This document shows, in pieces, positions 26,101-37,747 of a stretch of 64,000 nt of DNA. The DNA lies in the NCBI GenBank assembly GCA_017562135.1, contig QEYB01001046.1:2976001-3040000 (forward strand), in the 5' to 3' direction. Within the stretch, counting starts at the first letter, position 1; every line of letters starts with the position of its first letter. The translations under genes and the position numbers were made by a program. This DNA is from Dipylidium caninum (taxonomy: Eukaryota > Platyhelminthes > Cestoda > Cyclophyllidea > Dipylidiidae). The notes under the pieces were generated by a model. It made no database searches. It worked only from the letters and a program-made list of their open reading frames with translations, and was not told the origin of the DNA.

Positions 26101-29100
26101 CTAATTTCCTAAAAATCTCATGCTCTGCCAATGAGGCATTGATTAATCTATTAGAAAATAAAAAAATAACCTAGAGATTGGGGTTAGGTTCATGGTTGAA
26201 AATGTTTCTGAAAAGAGGTACATACCATAAATAAAATTATAGAGACGGATAACCGAGGTCTTCAGCTCAGTGTCGAGGCGTGTAACACGCGGCAGGCAAT
26301 ATTATGGAACATGATTTAACAGACTTGAGAGTCAAAAAGGAAATTTTTCAAGAAAATCGCATAAAAAATTGACTTGAGAGCATTGTCTGAGCGATCGTGA
26401 CCTCTCATGCGGAAAATTGTTCAGCCAAGCGGCTGAGAAACCGACAACTGTTAAAAAATGAGAAAGTGAGTACAAAGGCAGAAAGTTTGACGACAGACCT
26501 TTTCAAAATAATATCTACCTATCAAACATCCGATAGTTTCCATTTGTGTACTGTAACCAGAGGCGATAAAATATACCTCATGAGATTAAATGATGGCAGA
26601 ATTGCTCATAGTGGAGAAACGATTTATAGCATCTCAGAGTTCATTTAAATTATCACCTGACGAGCCTCGCCAGTCTCGCTGTTATTACTGGAAAAAAACA
26701 TCTATACAAGAATAAATGAGAATTGAATGCAGAACCAAAGCATCGGCATAAGTCTTACGCACAGACGGAGATGAAGTGATCTCCAGTCCATTAAGTCCTG
26801 AGATGGACTACCAAAGTCCATTGTTTCAGGTAAAAAGCTCATAAGACTAGTAGAAGGGTATTTGCTAAATTGACTACCATCATTCTTGCATACACTTTGT
26901 AACAGGAATTACCTTTGAAAATATATGCTCAATTCAACCCAGGTTCCTCCACTAACAGCAACTTAACAGGTGGCTTTAGTGAAGAAAGTGGAGAAAAAAT
27001 GAGAGGAGGTACATCAGCAAAACGATGAAAGGTAAAGGCACATTTATAGATGCGCCACAAAGGAGTTGGGATGCGGCATCAGGTTTCATGAAGGAATGAG
27101 GACGCTACGGTTGCCAGAAATAGAACTAAGGCGTAAAGACGTCTTATACCACATAAACCATCGTAATATTCGCCTATTTCTTTACATATACTACAAGAGC
27201 TTTTCCATGGTGCGCTAAGGCCAGGTGCGATAGGATTTTCTAAAGGCACTTGCAGCGCCATTAAACAATTTGTTCGTGTCCCTAACCTTCAGTATGAATG
27301 CTCGAGCTCTCATTGACTTGTAAACATGAGTAACAAGGACTTCAAGCAACTCATAACCTCACACATATCTTCAAATAAATTCTCCAACAAAACGTAAATA
27401 AGCCAACAGGGTTGAAATAGGCCCATGATGTCGCTTTTTCGTCGAAAAATAAAGTGCCATCAGTGGAAATGAACGTAATTCAGAGGATAGCACCAAACTT
27501 CCCATCCACTACCGATGTATTCGCTTGTAGTAGTGTACTAGTTGACAAAATTCGCCAAAACTTAGGTGGTGCGGACGATTTTTTTCAAAAATAATTAAAG
27601 AAAGATTAGAGGGAAAGAGCAACTTTATTAAATTAGTCGTTTATATCCATGCCCACTACGGGGCGATCCAATTTACTCAGGACGATATTTCGTGGTCTAC
27701 ACTTTTACCAAGATATTTCAAAAAAAACTAGGTGAAAACGTTGGAAAAGTTGTTACCGTCCGAACACTTATGTAACCTACACTCCGGTATCATGTACAGA
27801 ATATTCGCTTGCCATCATTAACCGAGCAAAAAATCCTGCTTTCGTGGCTGAATAATCGCAATCTAAGACTCGATATGAAGGGTGATAACTCACAAATTGC
27901 GTGGTCAAATAACGCAAACAAATCTGCTCCCATGAAGGCGAAATGTGACGTGTTATATATTCCGAATCGCATCAGATGCGTCACCAAACAAGAGAAGTCA
28001 CGTCATATTCGCCGTTGACTGTATTATTTCTCCAAAACAATAAAGTTTCCCGATGGGTTAAAACATATTTTATGCAGGATAGGTCACAGAGTTCCCCATT
28101 ACGGCAAAAGTTAAAACCATTTAGCCGGACTGACCCTCATTAGAATAAATAAGTTCCCGTGGAATCCAACATAGCAAGATATATCGTCTACTTGTGTAAA
28201 CACATCTCTCTGGGGCTGACAGTTGTCGAGTCCTCCAAGCCAGTGCGCTACTGATCGACAGGTCCAGTAGTCAAAATGCCTAGATTTCGTGTCCCCCGCA
28301 TTTGCTGCTGCGCGAACACTTCACTTTATCACGCCTCACCCATCATACCCTATGCCTATGGGAGCTAGTTCCAGCATAATATTTATTCCGACTTCCCGAT
28401 CAACTGGTGGATGACTTCATCAAAAAACCACAGATATGCCTCATAGATATGTCGAAAATGAATCTAAGAAAATATTAAAGCGACTAAGGCGCCCAAACAA
28501 CTCTTGATATTTTGAAATAAGCACGAAAGCTATTCTATAAGTCAGATCACTTTTCCATAAGATCAGAATTTTGTGTTAGAATACGTTTCATTAAAACTCT
28601 TATAGGCCTACACCTACAACAAAATTCCCATATTTAACTAGTCTTAAACCACCTTGTCTCACCTCTTGAGTACTCGATCCCAAAGTTCAAGAAGCCACAG
28701 CAAAAAACGGTGCCAAAGCATGTATTGGGTAGTGTAAAGATTTGTCTGACAAATGTGCAAACGAAAAACAGTATTTCGTGCAGACGAAATATTAAACGGT
28801 CAGACCATAAAGCAAACATCATGATCCTACTTGTATAGGAGAAATCTCCCGACTTCCGCATAGTTTCACTTTTACAAACGAAATAAGGATTCTGGCTGTA
28901 AAAATTTCACTTTGCTTCATACGAGAATTATTTACTATAAAGTTCCCTTTAGTAATTAATCCCTACAGGATAATCGGAAAGGCATCTCAATGCTATATGA
29001 AAGTCTTTTGAATTACTGTAAAATTTAGTCCTTCTTTCTACCCCACATTGGTCTATTTACCATAAAAGTAGGCCTTGAATAGCAATAAAACCAAAAAAAT

Positions 29101-32100
29101 GCCCTGATTCAGGCCAACTGCAAATTAGACATAAGAAAGTAACTCACTTCACAAGCAAAGTTCTTCAGATGGAAGTGGCGGGACATGTGTTGGCGAAAAT
29201 TGGCTCGATCGAGGGCATGGAAGCTGCAGAACTCGCAGCGAAAGGCCGTCTCCCCGTGGTGCGCAAAGGCAATGTGGCGCTCCAGAGCGTGCTTGCGCGT
29301 GTACACCAGACCGCATTCATCGCACTCGAAGGGCCGACTCAACGGGCTCTCCGACAAAGGCGCTAGCTCAAAGTGCTTCGAACGACTCAACTGGAAGGGG
29401 AGTTGTAGGGTTGATTGGTCATTTGCTCATTTGTAAAAAAGCTGCGGAAATGACTCTTGGGACACTACTCACTCAACTTATACCGAGTACTTTGACCCTA
29501 GCTGGTCACATTGTGGGATATTAGGTAAATCCTCACTTACTCTATTGCAAAAAAAGAACATTTTTGGTTTTGTATTCACATATGCAGAACATCGAAATCG
29601 CTTTTATTAATTAACAGAGCGCCAGCGAAAATTCAGGTCTATCTTGTGAAATTTTCGGAATAGTTAGCATTTTGAAGAACACACAACCAATGCGCCCCAA
29701 AAGACTCCAGACAAGAGGCATCAACTTTTGGTGAGAAAAAATGTGCAGAATCAACACAAACGGGGCAAAATAAAGCCAGGCTGTAATTACAAGACGTAAA
29801 ATTTTGGATGGTTTGTGTATTAAAAAAATGTCAAGTTGCGAAACACCAAAAGGAAAGATGGCTCCAGAATGGCGAAAAGCTTAGACAAATGCATGAGGAA
29901 GGGTTTAAGACGATAAAATATTGAAAAACAATCAATCGGCTTTCCTTCAAATCAAATATTGAAGGAGGAGTCGAGGGTATGGAGGGGGAAGGGCTAGTAA
30001 GCACAATTGGAAGAAGGAATATGAAATGAGGCCTTCTTTTGTTCTAATCATCATCGCTAATCTGTGTTCTAATCATCATCGCTAATCTGTTCGGCGACAG
30101 ATTAGCCCCCGTTCGTGTAGCCATTCTGCCTACATACAAAGCCCTTCCAGGAAGTGTACGGTATATGCCGTGTTCAGAAATTGGAGCAATGTGTAGTTAA
30201 CAGCATGATCCCTCCCTCAAACGACAGGCCGACAACAACAAGTAAAATGTGGAGTTAATGATTCCCAAGGTACCCCACAGCGTTGATGGCATCCATATTT
30301 AAAAACCATTACACTAGTTCATAGGAAATGACTTACTTTGGTTTTATTTTTTTGTGACTCTTGATTGGACTTTAGTATTCAGGGAAAATTTGCTTGGTCG
30401 AGAGTTATATGTAGTTTCTGCACCGTAAAAAATAGCAGTCTACCTCAAAACGCGTTAACGGAGCTATTTTCCTTCGACAATGTTGAAAAACTCCTAGCGT
30501 TAAGACTCAAATTAATCCATAGGAAGGAGGTTTTCAGCAAAATATCATTACCTGGTGAAATCAACTTCATTATACAATCCTCTTCGCTGCAACATTTACA
30601 TTTTATGGTCGTCAATGAGAACAATGTTCAATGCCCCAAAACCGAAAATAAACATTCGTAAGATGAAATATGCTGTCGGGTATAAAAAATGACCATAGTT
30701 CCATAAATCAGATACTAAGTGTTACATTTTTTAGTAACATTAAACCACAAGGTTGCTTCTTAGTAAATAAAAAATACTTTTGCGGATCTAAATATCACTA
30801 GTGCAGAAAGGAGTAAATGACAAGGGTTTAAATTGAATTTGAAAGTACTAAATCTATGTACCGTTCACGCCGGAAGCAATTAGTAAGTTCTTTCTCAAAT
30901 CCAACCAAGATGGGAACTGAGAGTAGTTAAAATTTTCAAAGATAGTCGTCATTAATGTCGTTTTGTGATTACCTAGCTCACGTAAAACAGCCACGCAACC
31001 TTTTGTAGGATCATTAATCACCCGGATTGCTTTGGATCGGTTCCTCCCTCTTGCGCAACTAGTCTAATAGCAAATCATTCCACAAAATATCATCCTAGAC
31101 TAAATTACTGTCAAATTTACAGCAGTGACGTGTTGACGAGTAACATAATGTTGCAGAATAAAATTTCAAATGGCGTGTAACATTGCCAAAAAAGGGTCAA
31201 GCAGAGCAATCTACGGTAGACCATGGGGCTGTATTAATTTGTAAAAATTTGATGGTCGTGGTGCCAACGCCTATTTGTTAGAGGCCGAAAACTGTTGCTC
31301 ACAGAAAATTTAGACTTCAATTACCATTCTTTTTTTAGATTTCCTAAAGTATACCAGAAACGAACGTTTTTTTACGGCTTTGCTGTCGACCACGCGTCAG
31401 CGCCACGAGTTGCCTGGATTTCTAATGGACTTTTTTCGTAACTCTAATGTCATTAGACAGTTTCTCAAACCTAATTTTTAGTGGAGAATAAAGGTTAGCC
31501 CCTACTCCTATAATAACTTTTTTGCCCAAAACTGGCGTATATTAGGCGGAAGAAAGTGGCGACTACCGAGAAGCGCTAAAGTGGTAGTTGGGGTAGAGAA
31601 ATTTACAAGGCGGGGTAATTAATATCGTGTGGTTACCGAAAACTACGAAGTAAATTGTAAACAATTCTTATGGTGGACTGAATACTTCATTAACTTACTT
31701 CCTTGGACAGCCAAGGAAAATATTGCAATAAACGGAAAATTGGTAATCCGTTGTCCCTCAAAACCAAGGAGTTACAGTTCAGCATTGTGAAATTCTTAAC
31801 ATACATCAATAAGAAGTTGACAAAGTGGTGCAAACATTATAAGGCTTAAGTGAATTCAAATGCATTCCTTATTAACATTTTACGAGTAAAAAAACATGTC
31901 TCTTCCGGTCGGTGCGGTAGTTTGAAGTAGCATTTGAGCATAACAGATCAACCGTCAACCAAAAGGAGCAAGAAAGAACGCACCCTGCGGTTGTGCACAA
32001 TGGAAGTCTTTTCGTGACGCAGAAGACGTTCATGAGTGCGGAAAAAGAGCTTGCAGACGCGACAAGAGAAGATACGGGCAGTGGGGGTGGGTGTTGAAGT

Positions 32101-35100
32101 TGTTCCAACAGAAGGTGTAGGCGTCACTGCTGGCTACAAGAAGACATTGCAAAGTGGTAACATAATTAATTTCACTCCCTCACAGTTCTATTTATTCGAA
32201 AATATCCAAGCGGGACGGGAGAAAATTGTGAAGTCTTTAGTGAGAATTTTGTAGTTATGCAGCAAATATTCTCTTGCAAGTTTGCGACTAATACGCACTA
32301 TCAGATATGAAGTTCGCTTCTCGGAGACTAATCTTATTAATGAGAGATGGAAGGTATGAAGTGCCATTAGGTTTATTAATGGGTCGAACCAAGTGCTGTA
32401 ACAGAAATGATTTTCAAGCTTAAATCTTAGTGAGGGAAGGAAGAAATCGACTTTTGTGTTACGGCAGTGTACTAGCGTTGGGGTTGTTCGGTCGCCATTC
32501 TATTATTTTTGACAAAATATAGCGGTGGAACTCGAGTGTAAGTCGAAAAGAATGTTGGGGAATACAAAAGCGACTCGTAATCCGACTACACAAACAATAA
32601 TGCTTTCCAACAGTTATGGAAAAGGGGACGCAAAAGATAGTAACTAAAAACCTGGTAAATCGACATTTTGGAATCACACAGCACTTTCTATCATTCACCT
32701 AATCCGGTTCACATAAAGGCTTTCCATATCCTCCTCACCATTATTTAATAATGCGCATTTGTGAATTCAAAGTTAACAGGAAAGCGCTAATCGTATATAA
32801 AGTTACCAAGACGACGCAATGGACCCTGGTAATAACGGAATGCTAATATAAAAGCCTTTGTTTGGAGCTACTTATAGCAATGATATTCAATGATCACTTT
32901 CGTCCAAGACTCACCACCCGCTTTAACCATAAAACTGCATCAATAGACGGTCCCCCGTCTATTTTATGATAAAATCACTGAAACCAGTAACGAAACCTTA
33001 CATGTTAATAGGCGTCTTGAAAAAATAGCATTGCCCAAAACAACGAAAGCTGACGTGACAGCAAAATTTAAATTCCATTTGGATATCCTAGTTTATTAAA
33101 TCTATCTAAACATAATGCAGAAATGCTTGCAAAGTGAACCTAATGAAAGGTTTTGCTAATACTTCTCATGAATCATCTTGATTTTCGGACATTCGAGTGC
33201 TCTCAAATCGAATAACTAGAACTCAACGACACCAATTTAAATAGTCGGTGAACAAGGTACCATTTGAATGTCGAAAGCACTTGCAGTACTCAGATAACCA
33301 ACGTCATCGAAAATAGGATTTTTCACCTTAATTAACTATCTAAATGAAATCACTCTTGCCCTTCGTAAAAAGGTTACTGCAAAATTGAAAAGACATGATC
33401 GCAAATCGAATTGCATTTGATAAATCTCCAAATGAAAAAATCCTATCCCCAAGGCAACCAAATAGTGAAATGAAAAAATTAGAAAAAACTCTGGTACCAA
33501 ACCTAACTAATATTTGTAACTTTTAATACATTCAAATGATTTCCACCAATTTATTGTTTCCAAACACCTACCCCGAAAAATCAAAAAGAGAGTAGCAAAA
33601 ATAATACGAAAAGTTCAGATTATGTGTTTATATGAAACACAGAAAAGTCAAGGATGTAATGAAGAATTCAGATACAAAAAAGGGACTGTAAGAATCAGTA
33701 TAAAGAAACTCTAAAGGAGGACCTAAATCATAAATCTTTTATTTCTCTGATTAACGAGGGAATTAATTTGGCTAATACTCAAAAATGTGCCAAATGTAAT
33801 AAGCTATAAGATAGGTGTATGGAGTGCAGAAGAATAAGTGCAATGCGAATATGATAGATTATGATCAGTTGACTAAATTTTGGCATCACACAACACAAAG
33901 CAACTAAGTAAACAACCTCCTCAATCAGAATTGGTTTACTATTATTGTTATCAGCCTGAGAGACATCCGAATTTCCCATTTTCGACCTCCTAGCCTTCCG
34001 CCGAGATTTCGATGTAAGCAGAGCACTGGCAGGAGCCTAAAACAATTTACAACAGCCTGACTTTCCCTACAATAAACCATGTACTTACTAATGTTAAGTA
34101 AAATTAAATTACCTGTCAGTAAATAACGCAACATTAAGCATACCTGAAAACTCTTGTTTTGAGGTCGTTGAATGTCACAAATCGGAGCTTTTGATCCAGC
34201 TTCCGCGTGTTCCTCATACTTGTGCCTAAAGGCGAATTTAACGATTCCGAGAAAAAAGAACGTACTCTGAGCAAAATGAATGCTAACATGGCGGTAGCTT
34301 ACAAAAAACCTCACCCCAACCCCTGGAAAGTTGTGGTAGCGTAGTTCAAGTCTTTGGTTCGGATAGGTAAAGAAAATTCTACTAACTTTAATACAAATTC
34401 ATTAAAAAAAAAAGACCTAGATCTGGCAAAAAATACCATAAAGTGCCTCGCCACCATCCAGAGCAAAATCGCAATCAACCAACTAGGAATTTGATAAATT
34501 TCTGAAGCAACTCCCGCCATATCGTAAGTGATAAGTCACTTATCGGGGCCGATTTTTCTCTCCCCCAATCGTTAAATAGGCGTTATTCTAGAAACAAACA
34601 CTGCTTCAAAAAAGCAGAAATTGGAAATATCGAAGCTTGATAACGAGTTCCAGGCACCCTAAACCTCATTGTGGAGGTGAATCCTACTTGAATGGTTTAA
34701 GCTACCTTAAAAAGTTCTAAATATAATTAAATTCTATTTACATCCCGATTCATTCTAATTTATACATTCTCTGGTAATAAAGCCCTATATATTTATTGGC
34801 ATCCTCCTTAGGAAGCTAACTTAGTTTCCTGAACGTCCATATGAACGAAATAATTTACACGATAATCAAGAATCCTAAAAAAAATTAGTTTAAGGGATAA
34901 GTGCATTTTTACGCAAAAAATTACGCTACGATCATTTTAAATCCTCCATGAGTCGACAAATATAAAGCAATAAGGTCAAACAGTAGTGCATAACATGGAC
35001 TACTGTTATTTCAAGTTCACTGTTCACAGACGCAAGACTAGTCAATATGATATTCTGGGATCACGAAAGTGGAAATTAAAACCTTACGATAAAAATGAAC

Positions 35101-35801
35101 AAAGTCCAATGTTCCAAATAATTAAACCCACCTTTCATATTGCTCAAAGTTTGAGTAAATGACGTCTGAGGTAAGACACAACCCGCAACGACGTTCGAGA
35201 TATACACCTTTTCGGGGGAATCCAAAGTCGTTAAGGATGGGGGAATCCTCGATAGAAGAGTAGATGGCGGCGCAAGGAAGGTTAATGCGCCCCCAACGGA
35301 AACACTCATGAGCAAGGAGCAAGGCCTGGTTCCGAAACATCCCATGGCACCGTCGACACACCGACGTCACCGAGGATTGATTGTGTCCTGTATGAAGATG
35401 ATGTGAGAACTTCTGCCAGCTTGTAGCCCTCAAATCGCAAACAGGACAGGCAAGGGCCAACTGTGGCTTGCCTAAAGATCCTACTTTTGTGGGGACGCTG
35501 ATGATGTTTGAACGTTTCCTGGTGACAGGGTGGGGTTTCCTCAAATAAGATGGTGCGGAAGTCTCCGATTGTGACAAGGCCTTCATCTAAGTGGCAAATA
35601 CTAGATAAAAATGATCAGGACAAAACATACTTTATCGGTAACGTTGATTGTCGATTTAAGGTTCAAAGAATCGGGGTTGTCCGCACATTGTTTACCCGAA
35701 CAAATTGCCTCCGTCTGGTCTACAGAACGTTTGATTTTATCGAGAAGCAGTTGGCGTTCATGCGGTGGCAAAATGGCAACCTTGACCATAATTGATTCGA
35801 T
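20129..35801 (-). CDS. Multi-finger C2H2 zinc-finger protein with AT-hook, nine exons
   Basis: Probable nuclear DNA-binding regulator of about 836 residues. Coding exons, 5' to 3' on the minus strand: 35789-35631, 35586-35132, 34225-34144, 34036-33917, 32133-31984, 29390-29148, 25252-25145, 22356-22033 and 20998-20129 (stop). All joins keep frame with GT-AG borders, and most are phase 0. Fingers: CPVC near 100, a degenerate CRRC at 130, a loose CGLC at 187, CRVC at 296, CDECG at 345, then a tight C-terminal array of four spanning exons 6-8. Two of these fingers are cut by introns just after or inside the Cys pair and are restored exactly by splicing. An AT-hook core (GRGRP, about 490-494) follows the last finger. 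The last exon, about 289 residues, is Pro/Thr-rich, then acidic, then Gly-rich. The first intron is 44 bp and later ones reach 3.9 kb. The start at 35789 lies 12 bases after an acceptor; an in-frame ATG at 35855 is the alternative. The ortholog is not recognised. Confidence 0.85.
30041..30106. repeat. 25-bp tandem duplication ending in a perfect hairpin
   Basis: The 25-base unit at 30041-30065 is repeated exactly at 30066-30090. The second copy's last ten bases (30081-30090, GCTAATCTGT) pair perfectly with 30097-30106 across a six-base TCGGCG loop. It lies inside the 2.6-kb intron between zinc-finger exons 5 and 6. Function unknown; it may be a replication-slippage product or a small structured element. 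Confidence 0.9.
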
Positions 35802-37744
35802 CTGCAAACATAAAGGTATGAGTGCTAGACCTGCCTGTTGATAAATATCTTCCATTATACAACAAATGTGTTGAAATTATCTCATGATCTACAATATTAA
35901 AGATGATATAGCGGTAATATATGGGGCCAATTAGACATTTTCAAGCCAAACGACCGTACAATGTAAATGTGGGTCATTGTAGCAAAACTGTCGAACGGCC
36001 AGATTAACGGAACTAGTAGCTTGCAATAGCTCTACGCCAAATGGTAAATTAGACCTCTAATAAATATGTTTTCACATCCCAGGACAAAATTCTGCGTATT
36101 CTACTAAAGTTGCACCGACTATGATCGCGCTCTAAAACTTTCATGCTTGTAATCATGTTAACCTGCTTTCGGCAACAAACGTAAGGGTGGCGACATTGTA
36201 AGTGTTGAAATTCGCCATATGTACTTCGGAATCTATGGAATTCTCCCTATGATTAGGTTAAAATATCGCCAATACATTGTCACGCACCCATCTACGTAGA
36301 TTTGCAACGGTGTGAAAATGCATATTGTTTGCGATTGCAATGTTTCGTAGCTTTTTTAATAGATAAGGAAGGTTGAAAAAGCACCGTGAACTGACTTAAG
36401 CAATGACCGTTTAGCAGTCGTCTTAATAACTCTCGTTGTCCCCTTACTGGTATTGTGCAGAGCCTCCGGAAATAAATTTGCTATTAACTCGCAAAAATAG
36501 TCAGATTGTGGGTACTGAGACCACTCCTGAGCATAAAATATTTTCACTATTTACTTACCTGTCGAATATAGTTTCTCACATTTTTCCAACTGATTTCAAA
36601 CTCGTTAAAACTGTTTACGTTGCTGAAAACTTAATCGGGGGCGAAATTCGGTCTTTAGACAAACTTTTAAGCTTAGTACACCATTGACACAAATGCCTTC
36701 CAAATCGAGTGTGAATGAACTAAAATGTATGTTATTGTATTCCTTTCAGTTTCAACCTAACTCTCCTCTTCACACAGGAGAATGGCAGATTAAAAATATG
36801 GCACGGTATTTTTAAATCTCCGTAATTTTGGAGTGAGGGACAACTAGTTTTGCATTCCCATATTGACAGCAGGCGATAAATCATTAGACATTTCAACGAA
36901 TCCATGAGGGTAAAGTAGTGCAGAATTTATAACATCCTTCATGAAGTAAGGGCGAATAAGGGCGATCTATTCATCTACGATAAACGAGAACCCGGAAACA
37001 ATGGCATTATATTAAATGAAATTGTTGCATTGTATGCAGGGGTACAAGTATCCCATTTGGAAAGTGTGTTTGCAAAATCGAAATGTATTCCGTGGTCTTC
37101 CACAAAAAATCGAAGGGCAGATTAGGAGGTGGGAACTTCAACTTCTTATTAGTTCCCTCATCTTCGCTTGTTGAAAACTGTTCTACTGTTATTTCGGTGC
37201 ATGAGTGTACAAAAGTAATTTGTGTTTACAGGAGGGGTCCCCTCATAAAAGCCAAAACAAACTGCGTAATCTGGGTGAAATTCGAGTGCTTCAATGTGTA
37301 ACCGTTGAAAACTTATATCTAACAGTAATCATGCTGAATTTATCGCAAGTGGAATAATAGTTGATTTTAGGATTAATGCAAGGCCATTTAAACGTGTAAG
37401 TTATTGTGCTACAGCATTACCAAATAACGTCTAAGAAAAATATGACATATCCATAATATTAAACCTCTTTGAGAACCCAATACGATTAATATTTTACAAT
37501 GCTCATATCTGGGTAATTCTCCAACCTCTCTGATCAGCTGTCACGAATTGCGTTTCTGATAGCATTTCATTCCTTTTAATGGACTTCAGGCCCCAGGGTA
37601 TAAGCCATGCATTGGGACCAATTTAGGTCTATTATAAGGAGTAACGGGCTTGTTAGCCAAATCTGAATAGGTGGCCATTCGCCAACCCTATTTACCGACC
37701 GATGACTTTCTAGCCCCGATTCACAATCTTCGACTTGTGTTCAG
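35802..37744. promoter_or_regulatory. Divergent intergenic region between the zinc-finger gene and MIOS
   Basis: About 1.9 kb separates two head-to-head genes. No coding frame is convincing here. It should contain the promoters of both genes and any outron or 5' UTR intron. I see no clear TATA box or CpG-rich core, so regulatory assignment rests on gene orientation only. Confidence 0.5.
37734..37744 (+). other. Splice acceptor just before the MIOS start codon
   Basis: CTTGTGTTCAG ends at 37744 and the MIOS ATG follows at 37748. Such a tiny distance is typical of a spliced-leader trans-splice site, although a cis-spliced 5' UTR exon would look the same. The string ACTTGTGTTCAG also precedes the coding exon at 63749 on the minus strand. 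Confidence 0.5.
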
Positions 37745-37747
37745 GCT

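Noticed and set aside
26397..26648. 83-codon + strand frame inside a zinc-finger intron
   Set aside because: No domain and against the transcription-skew pattern of that intron; probably chance.
37083..37301. 72-codon frame upstream of MIOS as a possible first exon
   Set aside because: Does not resemble the MIOS N terminus, whereas the exon at 37748 does and has its own acceptor-ATG start.
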